A stretch of DNA of 64,000 bases, taken from assembly GCF_011516945.1 (NCBI RefSeq), contig NZ_WOTH01000008.1, positions 1 through 64,000 of the forward strand, given 5' to 3'. Made by a program: the position numbers and the translations under genes. A model generated the notes under the pieces. That model did no database searches. It had not been told where the DNA came from and was given only the letters and a program-made list of their open reading frames with translations. Origin of the DNA: Acetobacter estunensis. GTDB lineage: Bacteria > Pseudomonadota > Alphaproteobacteria > Acetobacterales > Acetobacteraceae. Positions 44,779-53,116 of the stretch are shown here, piece by piece. The first letter of the stretch is position 1. Every line of letters starts with the position of its first letter.

Positions 44779-46584
44779 ATGCGTGAGCAAACGGTTCGTA
44801 TTCCTGACGGCGATACGGAAGCACAGGACATAGATTTTCTCTGGTCAGCCATTGATGAAGTGCTCATCGTGGCTATCACGGATGCCAAGGGCGTCATCAC
44901 GCACGTGAACGACCGGTTTTGCCATATCAGCGGGTATAATCGGCACGAGTTGATCGGCAATACCCACCGCATCCTCAACTCCGGTTACCATAGCCCGGCC
45001 TTTTTCCGGAGCCTCTACAACACGATCAGCCACGGTCAGATCTGGCGCGGCAAGATCTGCAATCGCGCAAAAAGTGGCGCGCTTTACTGGGTGGCGACCA
45101 CCATCATTCCACGCATGGATGAGGCGGGCCGTATCCAGTCCTATATCGCCTATCGTTTCGATGTGACGCCTTTGGTGGATGCGCGCAACAAAATGAAGCA
45201 ACTCGCTCGACGTGATCCACTTGTGGACGCGCTGAATCGTATCGGGTTTGCCGAAAGCTTGATGGAGGAAACGCGCCAGATCACCGTCTCGGGGAGCGAG
45301 CGGACGATGGTGATGATCGACCTCGACGGTTTCAAGGAGGTCAATGACATTTACGGCCATGATGCCGGAGATACGGTTCTGGTCGAGATCGTGGAACGGC
45401 TGAGGCAGTTTGCGGGTCAGGATGCGATTATTGGACGGCTGGGCGGGGATGAGTTCGCAGTCATTCTTGAGGACTCCTGTCCGCCGGGGAAAATCGAAGC
45501 CTGCCTCAAGCGAATGCTCGCCCTGATTGAGCGTCCGGTGCTGATTGGGGAAACCGGTGTCTCCGTTTCGGCTGGTATCGGTTACACCCACATCAACCGC
45601 ACGGTTGCGGCCGTGCAGCAGTCTCTCAAGGACGCCGATCTTGCGCTTCTTCAAGCCAAGCAGGAGGGTGGCGAACGGATCGTGGCGTTTACTCCTAGCC
45701 TGAGAAGCCGTGCCCGCCAGCATCAGATGCTGATGGGGCAGGCGCGGCTGGCGATCGAGCGCGGTGAGTTCGAGTTGTATTACCAACCCGTCATCGATCT
45801 TACGAAAGGATGCGTCACGTTCTGTGAGGCACTATTGCGCTGGCATCATCCGCAATTGGGGTTGCTGACGCCCGTGGCTTTTTCCGATGTGTTCAGCGAT
45901 TTTCAGATGGGCGTGGAACTGGGGCGTCTGGTGCGGGAAACGGTGGTGCGGGATCTGGCCGAATGGTCAGAAAATGGTCTCTACGACGGCGGTGTGGCGC
46001 TTAATCTCTGTGTGGCGGATTTCGGCGCGGACGGACTGGCTGACGAGTTATGCCGACTGACCCGCGAATATGCGGTGGCGCGTGAGAAAGTGAAGATTGA
46101 AATCACGGAGACCATCTTTCTGGGCGCAGGTCGCTCGGACCGTGTTCGTCGGGAGATAGACCGAATCGCGCGGGCTGGCTTTCCCGTCGCTTTCGATGAT
46201 TTTGGAACCGGCTACGCTTCCATCAGCCACCTGCGCGAACTGCCGCTGAGCCATATCAAGATCGATCGTAGTTTTATTGCCAATATCAAGGACGATGCGC
46301 GCGATCTGGCCATTACCTCTGGCCTTATCGGTCTTGCGCAGGGGATTCATCTTTCTGTTGTGGCGGAAGGGGTGGAAACGGTCGATCAGTTGAGAGTGCT
46401 GGACGATCTGGGTTGCACGGAATGTCAGGGCTTTTTGTTTGCGCGTCCTGTGCCGGCGGCGCGGGTGCCTGAGGCCGTGAGGCAGGCTTGCCTCGTATTG
46501 CAGGATTTTAGGCAGTCGCGCGCGACGAAGCGGGGGCTCCTTCCTAAACGAAGGGAGGTGGGTGCCGAATATGGTGGGCAATAA
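44779..46584 (+). CDS. PAS-GGDEF-EAL protein (c-di-GMP turnover)
   Basis: A 601-aa protein. The PAS domain (about 20-130) has HRILNSGYH and WRGKICNRAKSG, typical of the PAS plus PAC layout. The GGDEF domain has an intact LGGDEF at 221-226 but no RxxD inhibitory site, since the expected positions 213-216 read GQDA. The EAL domain keeps EALLRW from residue 350, KIEITE, DDFGTGYAS, IKIDRSFI and AEGVET, so phosphodiesterase activity is likely. The same layout occurs in the DGC/PDEA proteins that tune cellulose synthesis in Komagataeibacter. Its 3-prime end overlaps a convergent LysR gene by 41 bases. Confidence 0.9.
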   Translation: MREQTVRIPDGDTEAQDIDFLWSAIDEVLIVAITDAKGVITHVNDRFCHISGYNRHELIGNTHRILNSGYHSPAFFRSLYNTISHGQIWRGKICNRAKSGALYWVATTIIPRMDEAGRIQSYIAYRFDVTPLVDARNKMKQLARRDPLVDALNRIGFAESLMEETRQITVSGSERTMVMIDLDGFKEVNDIYGHDAGDTVLVEIVERLRQFAGQDAIIGRLGGDEFAVILEDSCPPGKIEACLKRMLALIERPVLIGETGVSVSAGIGYTHINRTVAAVQQSLKDADLALLQAKQEGGERIVAFTPSLRSRARQHQMLMGQARLAIERGEFELYYQPVIDLTKGCVTFCEALLRWHHPQLGLLTPVAFSDVFSDFQMGVELGRLVRETVVRDLAEWSENGLYDGGVALNLCVADFGADGLADELCRLTREYAVAREKVKIEITETIFLGAGRSDRVRREIDRIARAGFPVAFDDFGTGYASISHLRELPLSHIKIDRSFIANIKDDARDLAITSGLIGLAQGIHLSVVAEGVETVDQLRVLDDLGCTECQGFLFARPVPAARVPEAVRQACLVLQDFRQSRATKRGLLPKRREVGAEYGGQ

Positions 46585-47461
46585 GTGGCACCAGCCAGTC
46601 CGTGAAAACCCGCAGTCGTACGGAGGCATGGCGTCGTTCAGGATAGAGCAGGGTGAGCGGAAGTGACTCGGCCCGCCAATCGGGAAGTATTTCCACAAGT
46701 TCACCACGTTCAAGCTGTGGTCTTACATCGTAGGCGGGAATCTGGATCAGGCCCAATCCCGCCACGCAGCAGGCAATCTGGGCTTCCGCACTGTTGACCC
46801 TTACGCGACTGCGTAAGGTTTGTGTGCGCACCGCGCCATCTTCTTCCCATTCCCAGTCTTCGATGCGCCCGGTGGTGGGGGAAGCATAAGGCACGGCGAA
46901 ATGCTCGCTCAGATCCTGTGGAGACATTGGCGTTCCGTGCCGTGCAAGATAGGACGGACTGGCGACGTTGATGATCTCAAGTCGTCCGATCAGGCGTCCG
47001 ATCAGCCGTGAATCGGCAAGAGCGCCGACGCGCAGGGCGCAGTCTACCCCTTTTTCAACCAGATCCATCGCCCGGTCGGTCACGCCGAGCATGACATCGA
47101 TCCCCGGATGGCGGTCGAGAAAGCCGGGGAGGGCCGGGGCCACGATCAGGCGTCCGATGCGTCCGGGCATGTCCACCCGTATCAAACCCCGTGCGTCTTC
47201 AGGGGTGTGCCGAAACAGCCCTTCGGCTTCCTCCATATCGCTCACGACACGGAGCGCATGACCGTGAAACAGTCGCCCATCCGTTGTGAGGGCAACCTTG
47301 CGCGTTGTACGGGCAAAAAGCCGCGCGCCCACCCGTGCTTCCAGTTCCTGTATGGCGGTGGAAACGGAGGAACGGGGCAGGTTCAGGGATATGGCCGCCT
47401 GTGAAAAGCTGGAGGTTTCCGCCACACGCAGGAACACGCGAAAAAGATCAATCCGGTCCAT
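46544..47461 (-). CDS. LysR-family regulator of the divergent SDR
   Basis: A 305-aa LysR protein of the common DsdC/PtxR-like short type. The HTH lies at residues 3-60 (FLRVAETSSFSQAAISLNLPRSSVSTAIQELEARVG) and the effector-binding domain from about 90. It is divergent from an SDR gene with a 114-base spacer that carries a symmetrical candidate operator. The last 41 bases overlap the convergent PAS-GGDEF-EAL gene, so the two C-termini are encoded on both strands. Confidence 0.86.
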   Translation of the reverse strand: MDRIDLFRVFLRVAETSSFSQAAISLNLPRSSVSTAIQELEARVGARLFARTTRKVALTTDGRLFHGHALRVVSDMEEAEGLFRHTPEDARGLIRVDMPGRIGRLIVAPALPGFLDRHPGIDVMLGVTDRAMDLVEKGVDCALRVGALADSRLIGRLIGRLEIINVASPSYLARHGTPMSPQDLSEHFAVPYASPTTGRIEDWEWEEDGAVRTQTLRSRVRVNSAEAQIACCVAGLGLIQIPAYDVRPQLERGELVEILPDWRAESLPLTLLYPERRHASVRLRVFTDWLVPLIAHHIRHPPPFV

Positions 47462-47473
47462 GGCAATGCTCCA

Positions 47474-47496
47474 ATTGTTCGTAATTCACGACCAAT
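47474..47496. promoter_or_regulatory. Candidate LysR operator between LysR gene and SDR
   Basis: ATTG-N2-CGT-N5-ACG-N2-CAAT at 47474-47496 is an interrupted palindrome just upstream of the LysR start (12 bases away) and about 80 bases before the SDR start. Position and symmetry suit autorepression plus control of the SDR. Confidence 0.45.
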
Positions 47497-47575
47497 GTTG
47501 TCAAGAAATGGATGATTTTTCGAGAGTTGTCGAACGCTAGGGTGCGGTTATCCAGATCAATCAGGGAGACGGCAC

Positions 47576-48349
47576 ATGGTGGATCATAGTCTGAAAGGAA
47601 AAACGGCTCTTATCGCAGGTGGTGCTAAGAACCTTGGGGGAGTGATCGCACGTGATCTTGCGGCGCATGGCGTGGCGGGGATTGCTATTCATTACAACAG
47701 CGATGCGACGGCTCCTGACGCGAAGGCTCTTGTTGCAGAACTTACAAAACAGGGTGTGAAGGCCGCAGCCTTTCAGGGAGACCTGACAACGGCCGCAGCA
47801 AACGCGAAACTGTTCGAAGAGTGCATTGCGTCTGTTGGTAAACCCGATATCGCCATCAACACCGTGGGCAAGGTGCTGAAAAAGCCGATCCTCGAAACTG
47901 AGGAAGCTGAGTTCGACAGCATGATGGATGTGAACGCAAAAGCTGCGTTTTTCTTCATCAAGGAAGCGGGCCGTCATCTCAACGACAATGGCAAGCTGCT
48001 GACGCTGGTCACGTCGCTGCTCGGTGCCTATACGCCGTTTTACTCGACTTATGCTGGATCAAAGGCGGCCGTCGAACATTTTACTCGCGCTGCATCCAAG
48101 GAGTTCGGTGCGCGTGGCATTTCTGTGAACGCCATTGGTCCGGGACCGATGGACACGCCGTTCTTTTACGGTCAGGAAGCGCCGGAGGCCGTGGCCTATC
48201 ACAAGACGGCTGCCGCACTTTCGGCATTCAGCAAGACGGGGCTGACGGATATTGAGGATGTGGTGCCGTTTGTGCGTCTGCTCGTGTCCGAAGGTTGGTG
48301 GATGACGGGGCAGACGATTCTGGTGAATGGCGGCTATACAACGAAATAA
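47576..48349 (+). CDS. SDR-family oxidoreductase
   Basis: A 257-aa short-chain dehydrogenase. The cofactor loop is GGAKNLGG (residues 15-22), a variant of TGxxxGxG. The NAG region is altered to NTVGKV. The catalytic Ser is in VTSLLGAYTPF and YxxxK is YAGSK near residue 162. The last block WWMTGQTILVNGGY is canonical. It is divergent from a LysR regulator that probably controls it, an arrangement often used for detoxifying aldehyde or quinone reductases. Substrate unknown. Confidence 0.85.
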   Translation: MVDHSLKGKTALIAGGAKNLGGVIARDLAAHGVAGIAIHYNSDATAPDAKALVAELTKQGVKAAAFQGDLTTAAANAKLFEECIASVGKPDIAINTVGKVLKKPILETEEAEFDSMMDVNAKAAFFFIKEAGRHLNDNGKLLTLVTSLLGAYTPFYSTYAGSKAAVEHFTRAASKEFGARGISVNAIGPGPMDTPFFYGQEAPEAVAYHKTAAALSAFSKTGLTDIEDVVPFVRLLVSEGWWMTGQTILVNGGYTTK

Positions 48350-48358
48350 AGTCATTTC

Positions 48359-48393
48359 GATCTGGTCCGATCCGTCCGGGCCAGATCCGTTTT
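48359..48393 (+). terminator. Terminator of the SDR gene
   Basis: GATCTGGTCCG at 48359-48369 pairs with CGGGCCAGATC at 48377-48387 (one G-U pair) and is followed by CGTTTT, ten bases after the stop codon. Confidence 0.75.
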
Positions 48394-48542
48394 CATCAGG
48401 ACCTATGAATGACCCGAGAGCCGACCGTCACGCATCTTTCTTTCCATGAGTGTGATGGATTTCGTGTCGATGTGACCGGTTTTGCCGTTGTGTTACCTGT
48501 GAAGCAGATCACGCGTTCCAACCGGTTGGACGCAACGCGCAG

Positions 48543-49463
48543 ATGAGCAGCAAGTGCCTCGCTCCAGAAGCCCCAAGCCTGTGCAATGCGGAGCTTGTGG
48601 CGGTGGTATTCGATCTGGAAGCAATAGGAGAAGGCGAACTCACCCCCGGCGTTCTGACTGTGCGCGCGGGAGAGGCGCTTCCGTCTGGATCGTTGCGAAC
48701 GGATCATGCTTCCCTTCAGCGCGGTATGCGACATTGGGTGGAGAGCCTGACCGGTTATCGGCTGGGTCATACGGAGCAACTCTACACATTTGCCGATACA
48801 CTTTCCGTCGGGGACATCACGCGGCTTGTGCGGATTTCCTATCTGGCGTTGCTGCATCCCTCTGTCGATCCGCGAAACTGGCTGTCCATATATGAATATT
48901 TTCCATGGGAAGATCGACGGAAGGAGGGGGAGGCACATCAGGTGGGCAGCATCGCGCGTCGCATGATGGCGTGGGCATTGAACGATGCCACGCAGAGGAC
49001 GCGATGCGCTGTGGCGTTCGGTCTGGAAGGGCATGAATGGAACGACGAACTCGTACTCCAGCGCTATGAACTGATGTGGCAGGCGGGGCTTGTGCCGGAA
49101 TCACCTGACGGAGTGGGGGAGAATGCGATCGGTAGAGCTATGGAGCACGATCAGCGGCGTATCCTCGCCACGGCGCTTTCGCGTATTCGGGCAAAAATAC
49201 GCTACACGCCTGCCGTGTTCGATCTTCTTCCCGAACGGTTCACGCTTTTTGCCGTGCAGCAGGCCGTGGAGGCACTGGCGGGACGTCCGATGCACAAACA
49301 GAACTTCCGGCGGTTGCTGCTGGGGCAGCAACTGGTGGAGGAAACGGACTCGCTGGATTCCAATGGTCACGGTCGGCCCGCGCGATTGTATCGTTTCCGG
49401 CGCGATCATGTACAGGAGTGCTACCTGACGGGAGCGCGTCTGCCTTTGCCCTCATTGATCTGA
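48543..49463 (+). CDS. nadQ: NadQ-type regulator of NAD biosynthesis (Nudix-related, COG4111-like)
   Basis: A 306-aa protein with a Nudix-derived N-terminal domain (about 15-165; LVAVVFDLEAIGEGELTPGVLTVRAGEALPSGSLR, HTEQLYTFAD) lacking a recognisable Nudix hydrolase box, as in sensor-only regulators. The C-terminal winged-helix domain (about 200-300) has AKIRYTPAVFDLLPERFTLFAVQQAVEALAG and NFRRLLLGQQLV. NadQ and NrtR proteins have this build and repress NAD genes when pyridine nucleotides are plentiful. It lies 92 bases upstream of nadA, and a perfect palindrome in that gap is a likely binding site. Confidence 0.82.
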   Translation: MSSKCLAPEAPSLCNAELVAVVFDLEAIGEGELTPGVLTVRAGEALPSGSLRTDHASLQRGMRHWVESLTGYRLGHTEQLYTFADTLSVGDITRLVRISYLALLHPSVDPRNWLSIYEYFPWEDRRKEGEAHQVGSIARRMMAWALNDATQRTRCAVAFGLEGHEWNDELVLQRYELMWQAGLVPESPDGVGENAIGRAMEHDQRRILATALSRIRAKIRYTPAVFDLLPERFTLFAVQQAVEALAGRPMHKQNFRRLLLGQQLVEETDSLDSNGHGRPARLYRFRRDHVQECYLTGARLPLPSLI

Positions 49464-49497
49464 AGGGAGCCTCACGCGGACGTGGGGTGAGAGTGGC

Positions 49498-49525
49498 TTG
49501 TATTCGGTTGCGTGTCCTCTATATG
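49498..49525 (+). promoter_or_regulatory. Candidate nadA promoter overlapped by the NadQ operator
   Basis: TTGTAT at 49498-49503, a 16-base spacer, TATATG at 49520-49525. The -10 lies inside the left arm of the palindrome at 49516-49546, so a bound repressor would block RNA polymerase. Confidence 0.5.
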
Positions 49526-49546
49526 CTCAAAATGAGCATATAGAGG
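49516..49546. promoter_or_regulatory. NadQ operator palindrome
   Basis: CCTCTATATGCTCA at 49516-49529 and TGAGCATATAGAGG at 49533-49546 are exact inverted arms of 14 bases around AAA. The core TATGCTCA-N3-TGAGCATA agrees with my memory of the NadQ motif of alphaproteobacteria. It ends ten bases before the nadA ATG. Confidence 0.85.
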
Positions 49547-49555
49547 ACTTCACTT

Positions 49556-50536
49556 ATGGCCACGCTCGAACTGCCATCGCGGGACACACTCTTTGCACCG
49601 GTTGCCGGCCTGATGGCCCGTGCGGACTGGGAGCGGATGTTTGCCGAGGAGGTCGAGGCGATCCTGCGTCTCAAGCGTGAGCGTAATGCCGTGATCCTCG
49701 CGCATAATTACCAGACGCCGGAAATATTCCATGGTGTGGCGGATATTCGTGGTGACAGTCTCGCTCTGGCGCGGGAGGCGAGGGGGCTGGATGCCGAGGT
49801 CATTGTCATGGCGGGTGTCCACTTCATGGCCGAGACAGTGAAGCTGCTCAACCCGGACAGGACTGTCCTCATTCCCGATGCGCGGGCGGGGTGTTCGCTG
49901 GCCGAAGGCATCACAGCGGAGAATGTGCGGGCATTGAAAGCGGCGTGGCCCGGCGTGCCCGTCGTGACGTATGTCAACAGTACGGCGGCGGTGAAAGCCG
50001 AAAGTGACATCTGCTGCACGTCTGGAAATGCGCGCAGAGTTGTGGAAAGTCTCGGTGTCCCGCGTGTGATTATGATTCCCGATGAATTTCTGGCCCGTAA
50101 TATCGAGGCCGAGACAGGGATCGAGATGATTACTTGGCCCGCGCGTTGTGAAGTGCATGAGCGCTTCACACCGGATGAAATCCGGCAATATCGTCGCCTT
50201 CATCGCGGGGTGAGAGTCATCGCGCACCCCGAATGCCCTCCTGAGGTGGTGGCGGAAGCGGATTTCTCAGGATCGACCGCGCAGATGATTGCATATGTGG
50301 CGGAGAAGCGTCCGGAAAAAGTCCTATTGGTAACAGAATGTTCCATGAGCGACAATCTGAGCGCGCTCTATCCGGAAACGCGCTTTGTGCGTCCGTGCAA
50401 TCTGTGTCCGCACATGAAACGCATCACGCTTTCCCGTATCCGCGCGGCGCTGGAGACACTTCAGACCGAGGTCCTGATCCCGGCTGAATTGCAAGCACCA
50501 GCCCGTCGATCTGTCGAGCGAATGCTGGCTGTCTGA
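49556..50536 (+). CDS. nadA: Quinolinate synthase
   Basis: A 326-aa [4Fe-4S] enzyme that condenses iminoaspartate with dihydroxyacetone phosphate. NYQTPEIFHGVADIRGDSLALA lies near residue 50. The three cluster cysteines lie in AGCSLAEG, CCTSGN and PCNLCPHMK. Its partner aspartate oxidase (nadB) is not in this cluster; nadC follows directly. No Shine-Dalgarno is obvious before the ATG because the operator fills the leader. Confidence 0.96.
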   Translation: MATLELPSRDTLFAPVAGLMARADWERMFAEEVEAILRLKRERNAVILAHNYQTPEIFHGVADIRGDSLALAREARGLDAEVIVMAGVHFMAETVKLLNPDRTVLIPDARAGCSLAEGITAENVRALKAAWPGVPVVTYVNSTAAVKAESDICCTSGNARRVVESLGVPRVIMIPDEFLARNIEAETGIEMITWPARCEVHERFTPDEIRQYRRLHRGVRVIAHPECPPEVVAEADFSGSTAQMIAYVAEKRPEKVLLVTECSMSDNLSALYPETRFVRPCNLCPHMKRITLSRIRAALETLQTEVLIPAELQAPARRSVERMLAV

Positions 50537-50557
50537 ATGCAGGGAAGGAGAACGGAG

Positions 50558-51418
50558 ATGAGAGTGCCTTATCTTCCCGATGTCATGTGGGAGCCGATCG
50601 TTCGTCGTGCGTTGCTGGAGGATTTTGGCATCGGCGGGGACGTCACGACAGAGGCGTTGGGATGCGCTGACAGGGCCGTGGAAGCGCGGTTTGTCGCCCG
50701 GCAGGCGGGAATGGTTGCTGGGCTGTCTGCCGCTCGTCTGGCATTTGTGTTGCTCAATCCCTTCGTGCGTTTTGAGATCGGGATCAAAGATGGTGACAGG
50801 ATCGAGGCGGGGGATGTGCTGGCGATCGTGCAGGGACCGGCTCGCGCGGTTCTGGGCGGTGAGCGCACGGCGCTTAACCTTTTATGCCATCTCAGTGGAA
50901 TTGCATCGACCACGCGCAGCATTGTCGATCTGGTGGAAGGGACAGGTGTGCAGGTGTGCTGCACGCGAAAGACTTTGCCCGGACTGCGCGCGGCACAGAA
51001 ATATGCTGTGTTGGCAGGAGGCGGCTCCAATCACCGCTATCGGCTGGATGATGCCATTCTCATCAAGGACAACCACATCGCCTTGTGTGGCGGCAGCGTC
51101 GTCGCGGCAGTGAATGCTGCTCGTCTGCGCGCGGGACATCTGATGAAGGTGGAATTGGAGGTGGACACGCTGGAGCAGCTTGAAGTGGCTTTGGCGCATG
51201 GTGGCGTGGATGCGTTTCTGCTCGACAACATGACGGTCGAACACCTTCGCGAAGCCGTGCAACTGATCGGTGGGCGGGCCATCACGGAAGCGTCCGGCGG
51301 GATCACGCCTCACACAGTCCGCGCAGTGACGGAAACAGGTGTGGATGTGATCTCGCTGGGTTGGCTCACGCAGAACGTGACGGCGCTGGATATTGGTCTG
51401 GATATCGTGGAAAGTTGA
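50558..51418 (+). CDS. nadC: Nicotinate-nucleotide diphosphorylase (quinolinate phosphoribosyltransferase)
   Basis: A 286-aa enzyme that converts quinolinate and PRPP to nicotinate mononucleotide. Signatures: LLEDFGIGGDVTTEAL near residue 14, ERTALNLLCHLSGIAT-type helix, TRKTLPGLRAAQKYAVLAGGGSNHR, LIKDNHIA, VELEVDTLEQ and ASGGI. ATG 50558 follows AAGGAG; the frame is open from 50537 but the added residues are not family-like. It ends at a bidirectional terminator shared with oprB. Confidence 0.96.
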   Translation: MRVPYLPDVMWEPIVRRALLEDFGIGGDVTTEALGCADRAVEARFVARQAGMVAGLSAARLAFVLLNPFVRFEIGIKDGDRIEAGDVLAIVQGPARAVLGGERTALNLLCHLSGIASTTRSIVDLVEGTGVQVCCTRKTLPGLRAAQKYAVLAGGGSNHRYRLDDAILIKDNHIALCGGSVVAAVNAARLRAGHLMKVELEVDTLEQLEVALAHGGVDAFLLDNMTVEHLREAVQLIGGRAITEASGGITPHTVRAVTETGVDVISLGWLTQNVTALDIGLDIVES

Positions 51419-51420
51419 AA

Positions 51421-51460
51421 TTTCCCTATTTCCATAAAGAATAAAGTGGAAATAGGGAAA
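51421..51460. terminator. Bidirectional terminator between nadC and oprB
   Basis: TTTCCCTATTTCCA at 51421-51434 is exactly inverted as TGGAAATAGGGAAA at 51447-51460, forming a 14-bp stem with a 12-base loop. It starts two bases after the nadC stop and ends a few bases from the oprB stop, so it can serve both convergent genes. Confidence 0.8.
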
Positions 51461-51463
51461 AGA

Positions 51464-53116
51464 TCAGAGGGTGGCGCTGAAAGCCATGCTGAAGACGGCA
51501 GCGTCCTTGAACACCTTCGTTCCACCAAGCCTGTTTATGTATTGGAAGTCCGGCTGGATCGAGAGACCCGGCACGATCTGGGCTGTGTAGAAGAACTCGT
51601 AGATGTTCTCGTGTGACTGCACACCGTAAGGCACGCCAAAATTGGCTCCCTGAAATGGCAGGTCGTAAGCGAGAGAAGCTCTCTGCTGACGGATGGCCGA
51701 CTTACTGAAATCCGCCCACTGGAAGGTGAAGCCAAACATGTCATGAGGCCGGTTCCAGTAATAACCGGTGTCGAGAACAGACACGGCAAAGCGTTGCTTC
51801 ATAGCGGACGTTTGGCCTGAGGCGTAACTGTACTGCAAGCCGAGCATCAGGCCGTTCATCGGGCCTTCGCCGTGACGGATGAACATCTGATCGACCATCG
51901 CCCACATGGAGGTCTGGCCGCTCTGCTTACGGGCGGGCAGGCCGGTGACGACCCATGGGTGTCCATGAATATCGGAATACAGGTCATTGTATTTCGAGTT
52001 GTCGTACAGCGCGCCAACCTTGTAGTGGCCAATCAGGTGATTGGGACCAAACTCGGGAATCCATCCAAATTCAAGATGACCGGACAACTTGCCCAGCCCA
52101 TCCTGCGCCAGTGCCCAGCCGGAAATGCCACCGTTGTAGGAATGTGGCGACACGGCAAAAAGACCGCCCATGATGTAGAAATCGCGACGGGGCATCACGC
52201 GCAGCACGGTGCCGATATTGCCTGATGGCCAGTCACGGCCACCGGCAACATATTTCGTCGGAGTGGTGTTGCCGCACATCCACACATTCATGAAGGCGCA
52301 ACCCCAGGGTGAGTTGTTGAAGAACGTCCCGGGGGGCATGACGCCCACGGACCAGTCGATCCGGTTGTCCAGCCACGACTTTTCAAAATACATCCAGACC
52401 AGATGCGCCACCACATTGCCACGTGCACCATAGATCTGCTGCACCTGATTGGCATTGTCGCCCATGAGTGCACTGAGATTCCGTCCGTGCCCATTTACGG
52501 CCAGCATGTGCAGCCACAGGTTTTTCGACCATTCACCGCCGTCAAGGAGCTTGTGCCAGTCAACATCGAGCGTCACGCCGGTCTGACCAGCATCCGTTAC
52601 GGCATGCGTCTTGCCGCCAATCGGGTTACCGGAGAGACTTTCGTAGTCATTGATCGCCAGATACAGCCCGCGTTTCTGCAGCCATGGCTGAATGCCACCC
52701 CAGTCACCCAGAAGGTGATGTGTGCCATAGGGCGAGCCGAAGGAAGGCGGTCCATAAGGCGACTCAAGAAATCCGGGAATGGCGTGATAGAGCGGCTCAA
52801 TCGGCTGCTCTTCATCCAGCATGGCCGGTTCCGACACATATTCATCGTCCGAATCGCTGGAGCGCCGGGGAGATGTCTTGTTGATGTGTGTGCCCTTGGC
52901 GGCCTGTGGTGCTCCGGGTGCGGGAGCGAGATGCACGACGCCATCATCGGTCTCTGATGCGGCGGCCTGTGCCTGTTCGCTGCCACCAATACAGGCCAGC
53001 GCGAAAAGCGTAGCGCAGGTAGTGGTCCGCAAGCCGGGTGGCAGGACAGAAGCCGCTCGGGAGCGTCGTATGCCGTCAAGGCTTGGAGACGCGTCACGAA
53101 AAGAAAAGCTCTTCAT
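51464..53116 (-). CDS. oprB: OprB-type carbohydrate-selective porin
   Basis: A 550-aa outer-membrane porin. A basic N-terminus and signal peptide (TTTCATLFALACIGG, cleavage near AQA at residue 51) precede an unusual charged linker of about 60 residues (KTSPRRSSDSDDEY). The OprB barrel starts at about 130 (HHLLGDWGGIQPWLQKRGLYL) and includes GVMPPGTFFNNSPWGCAFMN and the C-terminal VFKDAAVFSMAFSATL, ending in an aromatic-rich last strand. Such porins admit glucose and other sugars. It follows a long AT-rich upstream region. Confidence 0.92.
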   Translation of the reverse strand: MKSFSFRDASPSLDGIRRSRAASVLPPGLRTTTCATLFALACIGGSEQAQAAASETDDGVVHLAPAPGAPQAAKGTHINKTSPRRSSDSDDEYVSEPAMLDEEQPIEPLYHAIPGFLESPYGPPSFGSPYGTHHLLGDWGGIQPWLQKRGLYLAINDYESLSGNPIGGKTHAVTDAGQTGVTLDVDWHKLLDGGEWSKNLWLHMLAVNGHGRNLSALMGDNANQVQQIYGARGNVVAHLVWMYFEKSWLDNRIDWSVGVMPPGTFFNNSPWGCAFMNVWMCGNTTPTKYVAGGRDWPSGNIGTVLRVMPRRDFYIMGGLFAVSPHSYNGGISGWALAQDGLGKLSGHLEFGWIPEFGPNHLIGHYKVGALYDNSKYNDLYSDIHGHPWVVTGLPARKQSGQTSMWAMVDQMFIRHGEGPMNGLMLGLQYSYASGQTSAMKQRFAVSVLDTGYYWNRPHDMFGFTFQWADFSKSAIRQQRASLAYDLPFQGANFGVPYGVQSHENIYEFFYTAQIVPGLSIQPDFQYINRLGGTKVFKDAAVFSMAFSATL

